From Edolisoma coerulescens (taxonomy: Eukaryota; Chordata; Aves; Passeriformes; Campephagidae), in the NCBI GenBank assembly GCA_013397115.1, contig VWZW01000833.1, forward strand, positions 47,663 through 111,662: a DNA stretch of 64,000 bases, given 5' to 3'. Below are positions 28,901-43,900 of this stretch, piece by piece (the first letter of the stretch is position 1; every line of letters starts with the position of its first letter). Under the pieces are notes generated by a model. That model saw only the letters and a program-made list of their open reading frames with translations, made no database searches and was not told where the DNA came from. The position numbers were made by a program, and so were the translations under genes.

Positions 28901-31900
28901 GTATCACCCTATTTTCTCTAGTAGGTTTTTGTTCACATAAACCTCCATTTCCAAACAAATGAACACCACTGCCAGAAATTTATACCACAAACAGAGTTAA
29001 AAATCTCTTCCCAAGAGATGCAGAACAAAAAGGTTTCCCACCAAGTTATTTGCTGTCCTTCAGCTGTCAGTGATACATTACTAACAGAACATGAAGCTGT
29101 ATTGACTGATCCCTTTACAAAAGCTAAGATGGAAAAAAAACCAACCGCAGACTTGCCAAGTTGTCTCCAATGTTTATGTAAGCATAAAATTAATTTTCTC
29201 AAGCACTTGATTTTCCATGTTCCAATGACCCTGAACGACACTTGTTCTGCATTTGCTTTCTACATAAACAGTTATTCTCAGTGAAGTACACAGTAGCTTC
29301 CCCTTTCCTTTGGAAACTTTAAAGTGAGTAACCACAGACATTTCTGACACTTGTAGAAAGCATTGTTCAGAGCAGGAGGAGCTGACTCACCTTTTCCGTG
29401 CTGTGCTTTCATCAGGCAGTCCCCAATGAGCTGAATGCACTGATGCTGCAGAACTCTGGCATGACTGAGGACCTGGGGATCCAGTTTCTCTCCTTCCACT
29501 TCCTCCCCATTTGCCAGATCTGCACTGTACAGAGTCAAGGCAGCAAACAGCAGCCAGGAATAATTGTGGACATAGGGCTGGATGAGGCGCTGCCGGTCAC
29601 TGATTCGGATGGTCACCATGGGATACACTGTGATGCTGTGGGTGGGCAAGTGGCTGGAAGGAGAAGAGACATCATTTAGGAATGCAGCTGGTGTTTTGCT
29701 AACCAACATAGTCAGTCAGTCAACACAAAACACCTTCACAGGAAACCACTTAAAACCCAACACATTCCAGAGGCTCAAACTGTGGACCTGGTTTTTATGA
29801 CCTCTGGTGTCAAGCACTGAAACTGTTTTCCACAACAGTGATCATCTTTCTATCCTGTCATACAGGACTGGTAGCTCCTTCTGCAGCTTTCCTAGCCACA
29901 TCCAGAAAACAATTGCTACCAAGTGACTTCAGAGGCTGAGGCAGGTTTCCAGACATTTTTGCTGAACTGGTCCTATCTTTGTTTCCCCAAAGGACACCAA
30001 GGAGATGTTCTGATATCAGACACAGCTTTATAGGAAGCACCATGAGAATGACTGATTGTATTTAGCTACTAAATATTGTCTTTCTGCCACGTGGGGGAAA
30101 GCAAATCACATTTTGAATACCTGTCGGAGTATTTCTTTGCATGATAGCATCCATAGCAAAGGTCAAAGTCATCACACACATTGCAGTTCATTCTCCGACC
30201 TATGATAACTCCTTGGCAATGATCACAGGCATATTCCATGTTCACCATTTCATGGTCGTCCTCATGCCCTTCAGGTTTAACTCCACCTGTAAAGAAAAGA
30301 TTTCCCTGTAAAATCTTTTTGAGAAAGGATCTTTCCTAATTTCAAGTTCACATACATATTGGGGGAAGAAAAGTTAAACATTTCCAAAGAACCCAGAAGA
30401 AAAGTGTTTGATTTTATTTTGTGTATAATTTACAAGATACTATTTTGGCTTCAAATACAGGGTTTTGTGGGGTTATTTAATGGTTCTTACCAAGGAAACA
30501 GGTTTTACACAGATCCATGTCATTGCACTGCAGACAGCGGTAGCGATGCCACGGCGCAATTTCATCACAGCCATCGCAGGATATGTCCACGTTTAACAGG
30601 TCACAGTAACGAGCAACAAACATGTGCATCTACAGCAATGAATCGACACAATTTACTTGAGCATTATTTTCTGACTTTGAGAAAGCTTCAGACAGAAAGC
30701 AGAACATTTCCACTGCCAAAAATGAATGGGGATCTTTTAATCATTTTAGACTCTTGAAAGCCTACAGAGATCCAACTCATAAAAATTCATTTTAAACCAG
30801 ATTCCTTTCTCCCCTTTAGGCTTTTAAAGATCTCTTATTTACCCCTTCTGCAGATAAATATACAAAACACGAGGTCACCTTTCTCTGCTTCTCTGAGTCA
30901 GCTTGAGCTATCTTTTCATACCAGGTCTCAAACATTACATCCTGACATTCATCCATCCATTCACAGTTTTGCTTGTAGTCTGCAATTTCATCTTCTTCGC
31001 TCCACTGACTAAAAGAAAAGCAAGCTTAAAATTAAGTTTGAATGCAATCAGGCTTCTCTTTAATAAAGCTTTACTTTTGAATGAAGAACAAAGTGCTATA
31101 ACATGCTAATAAAAACAAAATTGTGAGAGATCCCATTCACTTGGTTAATAAATGACCATACAGACACCTGCTTCTTGCCTCTGTGACATGTTCTTAAATA
31201 CATATGGGGACCACAATGCAAAAATCAGGAAAATCTACTCTTATAAAAGCTTTTGGAATGCTGGCAGATCAGATCAGACGTTTTAAAGTTTTTTGGCCTT
31301 CACATTTGCTTATGTGCAAGTACAACTACTATAAAATTGCCACATGAAGGTGTTAAAAACACTTAACATTCATCAAGGCAAGAAACAGCATTACCTACCT
31401 CCTGCTACACTGCTAAACAATAGTGTTTGTGTTAGTGAAGTGTTCCAGTAGTAATCAGGTTAAAGATAAAATTTCAATAGTTTTTGCACCAGCAAAAAAA
31501 AATTCAAATACTTCAGGTTAAACCATTGGATACTTGCCAAAATTATGCCATACTTATTAATAATACTCTTACTGCTTGTTCCAGCACGAAGTTCAGGAGC
31601 CTTTCTGGGTAAAATGGAATCAGTATTTAGTAGTATGTGAAAGCTGCATTCTTCCTGACTCACCAGATGACACTGTCGTGGATACTGATGTTCTCCTGTG
31701 ATGTCGTCATGAGGAGATGTGGCAGCTGGATCTCAACAAAGAAGGAAAGATCACTGGGCTCCCAGCTCATATCCAAGAGGTGGAGGAGAGCTGTCTGCAC
31801 ACAGGATAAGGCAGGAAGCAACGACCTAAATAAAAACAAAAGACATTAAAACATAACAGCTCTAAAGCTGACCTAAAGTTGACAGATCTAGAGCTGAAAC

Positions 31901-34900
31901 TGTGTGTGGGGAGGTAGGGCAGAAAAACCACTAAAAGCTGATTATAGGCTTTGCTATGCGTTAAAGTAATCCTGTGGCAGGAACTCAGGTTTATCAAAGT
32001 ATTCAATTTACATAATTTAGCAAGTACAGACTATGGAATTCGACATAGAGATGGTTTTCCTTCTGGATTCAGTTAAGATCAAGCTAATGCTGTTGCCTGA
32101 GCATTAGCAAGAGGGTTTGTCTCTTCTCTGCAGTACAGCATTTTCTTGGTATTTGCAGGAATTTGTTCTCTTTGAAACCTTTTTGACATTTTCACTTGAA
32201 ACTGAACAAAAGACTTGGAAGTTATTGTCAGTGAGTCTGACATTATAGCCATAAAGTTCTCATTTCTCTAGGACATCTAGCTATAAATCCTCCAACTTCT
32301 AACCAAACGTTGCCAAAACATGAGTTTTAACATTAAAGCATGGCTGCAGAATTGCCATGTTTCTTGTGGCATTACTCTTGCCCAAGTACTCCAAGACAAA
32401 TTTGCTATTTCTAGTATTTCACTACTAAGCTTCAGAGACATACTGCAGAATTTTAACTACAAAATGCAATAAGTCAAGTTTTTAATACTGATAAATTTAT
32501 TGTGCTTTCCTTTATTCCTTTAGTAATAAAAAACTAACTTGGCATTTTTGATCACAAGATCAAGGCTCCTTATTTAGTTCTGTAAATAATGGAAAGTATA
32601 GTCAAAATTAATTGAGGAAAGCACAAATAACAAATGACAAGGGAGGAGGAATGAAGGAATGCAAAAAAAAAAAATCACATAAATAAAAAAGCAAGCAATG
32701 TACTGTACCTGTCATTAATTGTACTAAATCCCTTCACAGAATTCACCAGGAACAAAACAAGCTGATAGTAGGACTCTCGAATCTCTTTGTGTAGCTCAGC
32801 ACCACAGCCTTCCAAGTTTCCAAAGTAGCTGCAAATTAAAGAGTCGGTTTAGTAGCCTAGAATTCACTGTGATATTTTAGGTAGCATGATTTGTGCAAAT
32901 TTTACAAACAGGGCCTTTTTAACCCCTCCCCAAAAGTGGGAAAGATGTTAGTTTTATTCAAAAACGCAGTCTAGAAGTTTCAAACAAAAACAAAAGAACC
33001 CTGTACTAGGAATTAGAAGTGAAGAAACAAAATAGGCAAAGAGAATATTCTCATAGCACTAAGAAGCGAACATTCCTTTAAATTAAAAACTTGCTTTACA
33101 AGAATCTAATCAAGACCTTAAAGGAAATCAGTATATTGCAAGATGACCACAAAAGCTCTTGACCAATGAAAAGCCAAGTGACAAGAGTTCTGACAGCACT
33201 GGCCAGACACAACACAGAAATCAGACCTAAACATGTTCATGGCATGAACAGCTGAGCAACTAAGTCCCACTTGAAAATAATTATTAATTTTGGGGGTTTT
33301 TTTAAATGAAGTACACAAGATATGCCTACTAGCCTGAAAACTAAACCTCAAGTCATATTTTTATTATCCACATGGATTAAAAAGCAGAACTTTCTACTCT
33401 CGTCAATACACATGCCTAGAGGAACACAAGAACTAAGACAGTAAATCACATGGCTGAGATTTGCCTAAATAATTACTTACTTTGTAAAATCTTTCTGACA
33501 GGCTAGAAGTTCTAGGAGAAAAAGTACACAGGGTGGGTGAAAGCAGTGTGGCTGCCCAAGCGAGTCGAGGCACTGGCGGATGGTCTTGAGCACTTCCATA
33601 ATACTCTGCCCTTGGGATTTTCTCAAAGCAAGAACCTTTAAAACACTGAAAGCAAAAAATTTAAGTGAAAACTTCAAAACACTGTGCTTAAAACAATACA
33701 AATAACTGACAATTCAAGAAGCGCTTGACAAATTACACAATTGCTTTGTATCTGAATTTCCAACTGTATTTCAGTGTATTAGTTGGAGTGATTGATAAAG
33801 CTTTGAATAGAATCCAGCTCTTCCTGCACCACTCCATGTTTTAGAGCCCAAAACAGACAAGCTGAGAATTGGAAATCCCTCTTTTGATTTACGTTTTCAG
33901 AATACCAGGTAATTTAATGAGAGATGCAACTCCTCTCTATCTGGTACCAAGCATTGGTAATAGTGATACACCACATCTTTACTGTTTGTAGATAAAAAGC
34001 AAAACGCCTCTGCAAACACATCTTGGCAAGCAAGACAATAAATTGCCAAGTGACTGTTTTTTACATTCTGTTCTATGTGATAGAAGCAAATGAAATGAAA
34101 TAGTAGTCTCTGAGCCCCTACATGATTATGAATAACTGAAGTTTGATACAGAAGTTTGACAACTGTTCATATACAAAATATTCTGCAATATTATCTTGCT
34201 GATAAAATGTTTTATTCCACCTGAAGAGGTGTGAGGACAAGCTTCTGTATAGTGTAACTGACGTTATTTTCAATTTGCTTACCTTTCATGTGAAAGTGAT
34301 TGATCCTTAATGAAGTCTAGTATGTTCTTCAAAATAGGATATTTTTCCTTCACAGTAGGCACAGCTCTTGGCTCTTCCATTGATCTGAATGACAGCAGCC
34401 TCAGCCTTCCACGGCCGAGCTGAGACTTCCGTGTAGGAGTGGAAGGAGGTGATGACACGTCTTCTTGCTGTGAAACTGTATTTTCAACAGGCTTACTATG
34501 AAATGCAGATGCAGCTTCTGCTTGGTGGAGGTCTGGAATTTGTTTAACTTTCAGATCAGACCGTGACGTTTGACCCCCCTCTTTTGAAACAGGGTGAGTT
34601 CCTGCACTGGACGACACCGACTGTGCTGCCTGGAAGTCCATGTCCACAGCTGATCCTCGTCTTTGGCATTTGTCACTCAAATACTGCAGGGGATCATCCA
34701 TGTCTTGGGCTTCCAAACTGTCTGAGGCAGAATCTTTAGTCTTTGCTCTTATGGGCAAAAAATTCAGTAACAAGAGGCTCTTCTGCATACAGAGTTTTGC
34801 TGCAGCATAAAAATTGGAGAGTTAAAATCGCAACAATAGAACAACAAACTTGCTGTCTTACGCTTAGGAAGAAAGTGGTTTATTTCTTCTCAGTCGAGAC

Positions 34901-37900
34901 AGCTAGAAAATACTGGTTTTCTTGTTATATTGATCATGATGCTATCAGTTGCTTAAGTTCAGATTTCCAAATGCTAAATCTGAATAACCACACTGAACCA
35001 TAAGAAGTACAGACTAGTCAATGAGAACACATTTTGTTCTAATAAACATCAGCTGCTGTTCTAACATCAGTTAAATGTGGTAAGAAGTATCTACAAAAAC
35101 AGATGAACATAAGTTAAGAACCAGGTGACCCAAGTGAGAGGTCACTCCCTGCAGAATTTTCTCACTGTTTTCTGCAAAGAATAGCAGAACACAATCCCAG
35201 ATAGTTAATCCAATGTACACTAGGTTATCTCTTAAGGTATGAAAAAGTAAGCCCAGCTGCTAACTTACCTTTCGCAGCAAAAATAATGTCTTCAGCTTTA
35301 CAAGGCAATGCCTTCCTAAGCTACCTGGAATGCTCCCACATACAAGGCAACACTCACCGAGAGTTTCTGGGTTCACCTCACTTGCTTCTGTGTTCTGTTT
35401 CTCCTCAGCATCATTTCCCCTCCCCATCAGGGATTTCTGCTTCATTTCCAACTGTAGACAGGATGTTAATATAGTTAAAATATGATTCTCTCTGTGTATC
35501 TATACAGCAAGGCAGGATGAAGACTGTAATGACGGAAAGGAATTTAATCTCAGGAATAGATGACAACAGCTGCTATTCCAAACCTCAGAGCAAACTACCC
35601 AGGAGCCTAAAAGAGCAGCACCTGGACTGTCAGAGCAGTAACAGCCTCACCCCGAGCTGCTCGAGCTTTGCAGGCTGAGACTGTTCCCTGTCTCATGACT
35701 TGATGTGCATCAGTCCTCCAAGGAAAAGAAGGCTTCTACTTTACCCTCAGCACTCAGTAAAATATATACATCTAGTTGTGAGATAAAGTTCTCCAAAAAC
35801 ATGTCACCTCACTAGCGAGCTCTGTCAGATGCAAACATCACCTGTCATGCAATGGGTAAAGGCAATTACTCATCTTAACATGCATCTGCACCCATTGTAA
35901 CTTTAGTACATCAACCTGCCAGGAATTCTTAGGCAGAAAAGAGGAGGGAGAAAGTCACAAGACAATAGAATGATGTTTAAGACACACTTCTTTCTATGAT
36001 ATACCTCAAAAGAACTTCAACAGCAATGTAAGAATCTTTCTAATTTACAACATACATTCTTGTTAAATACACCACAAACTTAATTGATTTTCAGTCAAAT
36101 TCAGTCCTAACTACTCATGATGACACATCTGGGCCTGAGGGAAGGAGGGGAGTGTAAGGATGCATTTAAACATTTAAGTCCAAAGTTTCAAAGTAAACTT
36201 ATGTTCTTTCGAAGTGAAAACAGTTGATGTAGAATAACTGAAGGAAAAATTGTTCCATCCTACTCCTTAACACTGCACTGTAGAGTACTAAAGTAAATGA
36301 CATTAATAGAGATCCTCCTGAGTGTTCTTACCATCCATATTCTAATGGAATCAGCCAGGGAATATACTTGTGCAAACTCATCACTCAAAGGCACCTTGCC
36401 TCCACTGTTGACTGCAAATGAGAGAAAGAAGAGAGTCCTGTTTATTTACAGCTCCATTTTTATACAACTACTTAACTAAAATTATGCTACAGCCTTCTCT
36501 TCGTCTCTTAGTCAATACTTGGAATTATACCTGTAAGAAAAATAGAGAATAAACCTGCCAACTTTTGTACATCCTAAATACGTGAACTGCACCTTGACTG
36601 ATTTATTTACAAAGGTAATTTATGAGTATCTTTCTCATCTCTTCCCAAAATTGATGCCTGAAGCCATGGAAAATAAAATCCTTCCCTAGGCATGCAATAA
36701 CACTGATGCAAACTTATCAGAAAAATCAACAAATGCTTAGTATTAACTTAAAGCTCTATAGATGCATTTGTTTTCTCTATCGCTTTACACTACAAATTTC
36801 TGGAATGGACTTTCAACACCAATTTGCAAAAATTAAAAACCTGACAAATCAGTTTCTATTCAAACTAGCCTGACAATGACTATGGAGAAAAGACATTCAG
36901 TCTTCCCTCTTCCATTCTCCCTTTCTAATTCTTTTCCTATATCTTTTTCAGCATCCCTTCTCCAAACTTCCCATAGCACAGGTAAACACAGGTCCTGAAA
37001 TGAGTCTGCCCCAGCATGACCAGCAGATGAAGATACTGACAGAACAGTGGGATGGATTTCTTAAACACTCATTAATATTTGTCCAGTTTTCAATGTCACT
37101 CAGAAAAGTAGCTCAATTGTCAGACACAGACAAAATGACTCAAGGCAGTAACCACATTAGTCATCAAGTCAGTCTTTGTGTCAGTCATTTTTACTCATAA
37201 CTTCAGAGCTCAAAAAATAGCTCAATCATTCTGTGAAAATGTAAAATGTTTAGTGTCAAAATTATGACAAAAAGTGAAAAGCCTAAAATGAAATCCTTCA
37301 AAACCAAGTAACATCTTATTAACCAATACTTCAAACATATCAATAAACTTAATGGAAGGATGTTGTAAGTCAAAAAGTTGTTCACTTTACCTACTGAAAA
37401 ATACAAAAACTATAATACAATGGCTAGTAAGTTAAAAGCAAAACATCACCTTCTATTAGAAAAAAAAAAAAAATTAAATATTTATTTTGAGGATGGCAAG
37501 GTTGGTTTCCACAGAATGGTATTTTGGGAGATAATTCACACCTCTTCCAACCCCAACAGTTAATAAGAGAAATTGTTGCTGGCTTTTTAGAAAAGGTACA
37601 ATGTAGAAAATGATCCAAGAACCTCTAATAACTGGAGCCACATTGTGCCGAACTAAAGCCCCAGAGGACATCACTACTCTCTTTAGGTATAACTTTACAG
37701 AATTAGTAGCTTCTGATGGTTATTAATATTTTGCCAGTGCTCTGAAGACAAAAATATATGTTAATAAAAAATAAACACTCTAGAGAGAAAGCTTACCTAG
37801 TCTGCTTAAATGATACCTTTATAGAGAACATCTTCTTTAAATTGCCCCACTAAACTGATTTTTAAACGTTATAAACTCAGCTGTAAGAGAGCCTTTTACA

Positions 37901-40900
37901 AATTTAAGTCTTCATTATTAAGATAGTCTAATAATATTAGAGTTACCATATTTTTGAAGCTTCTCAAATAAATCTGGAGTGAGATACACCAAAGCAGCAA
38001 ATGTTGAGTTCACAGCTTGATCAACAGTAGAACCAGCAACTATATCTGTCTTTGGGGTCTGTTTTTTACATGCCTGTATAAGTCCTTTGAAAAGTTCAGA
38101 TTTTTGCCCACTGAAGTCCTGGGCAGGATCTGATTTTGCAAAGTCGATAAGAAAGTTACGGCAGACGTCATGGGGAGAGCTCCGAGCCTGCAGAGAAGGG
38201 TGTAACACATTAACTTCAATATTGGCTGAGAAAAAATGTAGCAATGAGCTGCAACCATAAGTCAACTTGCAGTTTATCCACTGCAGTTGAGCAAACTGAT
38301 CAATGAAAGACATCCCTGCACAAGGTGGGGAGTGAATTAGATGATCTTTGAAGATCCCTCCATTTGATGATTCCATGAAAATGGAAACTAATAAAGGACA
38401 CAGAACAACAGTTTCTTTCCTCCTTGATATTTGAATCCAACAGCACAAATAATGACAAGTTTAGCACAGCAGCATATGCTTAAGGGCATTCCAACTCCAT
38501 AAAGCCAAATGAACCTGTGTGATACACAGGGATTTCATGCCAAGAGAACAGAAGCAGTGGGTAAGTACCTCTTTTTTGTCTTGATGCTTGGTACTGTTTT
38601 GCCTGGCTCCCGGGAGTGCCTCAGGACACATCTGATGCCTGAAGACAGGTTTCCACAGAGGAGAATTAAGAACTGATGTTACTTTCAAAGGAGGCAAGTC
38701 TGCTTCACTACCTAATTCTGCAAGAAATTCAGAACAGACCCTTCAGTTACTAAATAATTTTCTTCATTTTTACAGATTAATGAAAATAATAAATGTTAAA
38801 CATCCAGTAGGGAATAAATCTGAAACACAACAAAAAGTTAATGCAAATAGACTGAACAAGTAATTTAACAATGTTCTCTGTTTTTCTAACATGGTACAGA
38901 AAACTAATGTACCCTTTCGTTAATGGCAGCATCGATATCTTATCTTACAGAGACAATGTTACAATACGGAAGGATTTTAAATTAAACATTTTCACTGTAT
39001 TACAACTAGAGAAATTTTCTAATTTAAAAGAGTTTGAAAGCTTTCTCTCCTACTAAAGACCTAATTTGTTACGTGCAAGCATGCTCATATTAAGAAAGGA
39101 AGAAAATATTCTCAACCACTTCAATTAGTTCCCTGAATTCACAGGTAAATAGCTGTCTAATTTTCCAAGGTAAACATGGACCACCTGATTGGAGCAAGAA
39201 CTCTTTAGCCTTGTCTAATTTCTCCAAAGTGGTGGATGCATTCAGATTTAGGAAGCTAGAGAGAAATGTTCTTGTTTTTAAATTAATGAATTGACTTTCT
39301 TTTTTAAATTTTATTCTTTAAGATTTATTTTACTTATCTTCAGAGGCCCAAATCCTAAGTGTACTTAACTACTGGAATTAACCAAACTTAATTTGTGAAT
39401 TAAAATTTCATTCAATACCAAATGCTCACATGAAACTTTTAGAATCATTTGTGTCCTAAGCTCTGTAATTTTTTCAGTTTGTTGGCTCCATATTCACACT
39501 CCCAATGTGGGGTGGATGACAGCACCAGGGAACAATTTTAAAAGGAAAAAAAAATGAACATGCTACTTCATAAATGTAATTTAGCTTAGTAGGATTACTT
39601 CCATGTGTCCACGTCTTCCATGGACTCACAACACAGCAAGTGTTCCATGTTCACGTGAGAGAAACACAAAAGGAACTTCATTTTCACAGGGGATTCTCAA
39701 CATAAAGTCCTTGTACCTCCTCTTTGCATGGGTCCCAGCTGGGGGCTATGAGAGGCACTCACCTCGCAGGGATTTGAGGGCCATGCTTCGGGAAGCCAAG
39801 CGCCCCATCAGCCGGGAGACAAGCAGCTGTAAATCCAAGCCCCAAGACACGGCAACGTCTGGGAGGCCGTAAGCAGTGACGGAAAACTTGTAGCCCCACT
39901 CATTATTACTGCTGTCAGAGTGAAAGAGAAACTGCAGCCGTGGGCCAGCCTTAAAGGTCACTTTCTACAGAGCAACAAAACAGTCATTTTGCCAAATGTA
40001 CATGACAGGAAAACATTTCAGGGTAATGAATTCCCTTCAGCAACTCTGGGGTTTCAGTATTATGTTCTGGCCATAACAGATCTAATTTCCCCCACCATCT
40101 CAATGAGAAACCCACAGTACTAAGCAGGTAAAATTTCTATTCAAGAGCTTAATGAGCAATTTTATGTATGATTGAGCTTTGAAAGTCAGAGCCACAAAAC
40201 AGAAGAGCAGCATCTCATTTGAGGACAGAGCACAGCCCCAGGGAGGGCCACACTTGTCTTAAGATATAAAAACTTGCAAGGGCAGAGCAAATTTTACCCA
40301 TGTATTTTGGCAGTTAAACATGATTATTCCTTTTCACTTTCACTGATTGTTCTTTAGATAACAGGAGCAAAGAGGGATTCTTTACACATTCACTCCTTTT
40401 ATTTGCAGCATTTCAGACTTTCTTCCCCATCTCCTCCCCACCGCCTAAGAAACCTAATAAACACACCCATGCACAAAAGCACGCATCCTTTTACATAAAG
40501 GGTTTCCACAGGAATCATAAGGACTTCCTAAGACTGGATAAATAATTTGGTTCAGAATTTTAAAGGTGCTCACCTTAGGCCACTTCTCAGTGCCAACCTT
40601 TGTATCGTAACGAGTTTTTGCCCCTCTGGCATCAGTAAACTCCAGGTAATCATACCTGCGAAAATTGGAACTGATTACTTCCAACTTTACTTTTCAAGTT
40701 TTGGGGGAGAATGTTTTTGCTTCTGGATTTTCACAAGTGCTGTATCTAAGTGCACCCTCTCACTTCTTTCTGAACCGCATCTTCATGTGACTGCTAAGGA
40801 ATTTATTTCATGTTTCAATGCAGAAGTCCCAGCAAACACAGATCTGCTGTCCTGCAGGACTTTGGAATTGGTAATGGGTGCCAAATCTAACATCTGGCAA

Positions 40901-43900
40901 ATGCTTTAACCAAGCAGTAGCTTGATGTGTTACCGAGAGAAACGAAGCCAACAGAAAGACGGCAAAATAAATAACCACGAGCACAAACTGTGGTGGTCAC
41001 AGCATTATTATAAAACAGATCAAGGCCAAAGGAAGCAAAATTCATATGAACAGCATGTCTGTAAATTTGCCAGGAGAGGTGCCTTTCAGCACAAGGTCAT
41101 TCACAAAAATACACATTGTGTACTGCTCTGGACAATGAAGAAATTGAAATGGCGTGTGTGGAGTCCACATTGAAACATAAATTGCCCCTCTGCAAACAGA
41201 CACTGGAATTCAACACAGCACAAGATTAAATTACCTCCTTTCAGTTTCACATTTTTCATCAAATTCCACCTCAAAGTAAGTTGCCCCATGACACAGGAAG
41301 ACTGAGACTTCATGGCAATTATTTTCATAGTTATGAGGTGATTCCATTGTCCAGGTTCGCAATACTACAGGCTGCTCCTGCTGCCAGCTTTCCATGTCCA
41401 TCTGTACAACAAAAATGCACTCTTAGATACAAAGGCAAGAAAAAAGTAAATTGCCACACTAGATTTTGTGTCTATAATTTCAAGTTGCCAGACGTGCATA
41501 CAAATGGCATTTAAAGGGCTACAGCATTGATTTACTCTGAAACTAGTTCTGAAGACATCCTTGGTAATCATAATTAGGAAGCACTTCTAAAGCAAAACCC
41601 ACCCAGTCTACTGCAGGGGGAGACTCAGGAGGAGACTCTCTCACCCACAAGTGACTACAAGTCTCCAGTCATGACAAAAAGAGAGTCTGGATGACTAATG
41701 CAGATTTAAACATCTATGCTACAGACATACAGGCTTTATTTGCATCACCACAAGCAGTGAAGCTAAAAATGTTAAGCATATACTATTTTTAATTTGTTTC
41801 CCCTTCGCCCTCAGAATCCTCTCCTTCCCATCTACCTTCCAGGCTGCTCATTCCAGTTGCACTGTCTGATCACTTTGCCCATCTCCCATATCAGTAGATA
41901 TGTTTCTAGTTCTTGACTCAACATTTCATTACACATCCCACACTTTTAGAAGCTTTCCAGCTCTTTTCCAATGCTCAGCAACAGAATCACCCAAGTTTTC
42001 TATGTCTTTCTTGCAATTTTGCTTTTGTTTCACTGTATTTAATAGTGCCCGTGTCTTTGGTTACCTTATGAGGTTCACTACAAAGGCTTTTCAGTGGTTC
42101 TATCAAAGTGCTGAATCCCTGTAGCAGAGTACAGTATGGAATGTCTAAAGTGCAAAAGTCCAACAAGAAGATGACCTAGGAGCAAACACGGGTGTCATGA
42201 AAATTCCAGAATCACAGCCATGCCACCCAGGAATAGGAAAAAACCCCACTGTTCACTTACCAGCTGACGAGTTGCCATAGCAAAGACAGAGCTACTTATT
42301 TTTTCTACTATTGTTTTGCCACTATATTGAGATAAGAGTGACTGCAAAATTGTTCTGATATTTGACAGGAACTGGCCCACATCTAAAGAGAAAAAAAAAA
42401 GTCCTTAATAGCCACCTTAAGGATTTGCTCCCACAACCCACTTTATCAAACATTAGGTGCATGGTGATGTGCACAAGGACAAATACAGCAGGAAGGCATC
42501 TGCTGCCCCCAAGGCAGCAACACCCAACACTTCAGAGAAGTTTTCTGTGATATTTCTATTGTGGAAACAAGTTGTGCCTATCAACAATATCACAGAAAAA
42601 ATGACTGATGAGTAATTTCATCAAACACCTCAAGATTGTTTCAACAACCTCCATGTATCCAGTAGCCTCCATACACAGCTAAGAAATGCAGCTAGAGTAA
42701 CAAGTGAGGGTAGGAATTTTTAGCTACAGCCTTACTCCATTTTTAAATGTAACACAGGAACACAGCAAATTTACTCATATACAAATAACATAAATATGAT
42801 GTAATTTTACATAAATTACAGCTTTGTTAACTATTTGGCCCAATTAACTACTCAACACTGAGCTGCTGCATTAAAGAAAACTAACAATCCCCCCCACAAA
42901 AAACCCAACAAAACCCCTTAGATGTACCCAGCTTCTTAAGCAAGTTCCTTTCTTCTTGCTATTACAAACATCTAGGAAAACACATATCAGCACCCAGGAG
43001 TTTACCAAAATAAAGGATGCTAAGAAATTAAAATGTTCAAATGAAAGTCTGTAACTATTTGTTGTTTGGGGTTTTTTTCAGTATTTGGCCCCCAAAACTT
43101 ACTGAAACCCTTTCTGAAGATTCTCCCAATATAAGATTATCAGTACAACTAAAACTCCAAGTTGCTTAATATGCCTACTAATTACTTCCTAGAGAGATTA
43201 GAAATGCTATGACATTTCTGAGTATGCCTCAGGCAACCTTTGGTGATCCCTAATTATACTGCAATTTGCAAAATCATATTTTAAAGTCCTGTATTGCACC
43301 ATATTTAATTCTGTATTCAATCCCAGCACTTACAGTTTTTAAGTATTTCTACTGCAAGGTCCTTGGCTGAATTATCAGTGCCTTTAAGCTGCAGATAGCA
43401 CCAGGAAAGGAGGCTGCCCTGAACAGACCAGAATAAGGAAGACAAGACCGCGCCACTCTCTTGCTGTGCAACATCCAGCATCATCATTTCACACTGAAAA
43501 ATAAGGAACACTTATGAATGTAACGGAGCCTCTTCTGCTGCAGCATGACACACAGTATGCACCAAGTAAACTGAGATGGACACAATCATCCCACTCAGCC
43601 CAGAAAAAGATGAAATGCAAATGACAAGCAGCATGTAACACCATATAGCAAGTGATGTGCTTTGTTTTGATATATCACAATTTTAAATAGGAACAGCTAC
43701 ATATGAGTCACTCGATGCTCTCAGCAGAGTTTTTCTGCATATGTAAATAATCCTCCTCCATTTCCACCTCCCTTAGTAACATGCCCAATCTTATCCTCTC
43801 AAAATGGAATGATTCCTTCTGTATCCCAGTGTCTCTCCATAGAGTCTTTTCAATGCTATGGAAAAACACCACATCTTACACATTTCCTACTGGAAAAATA

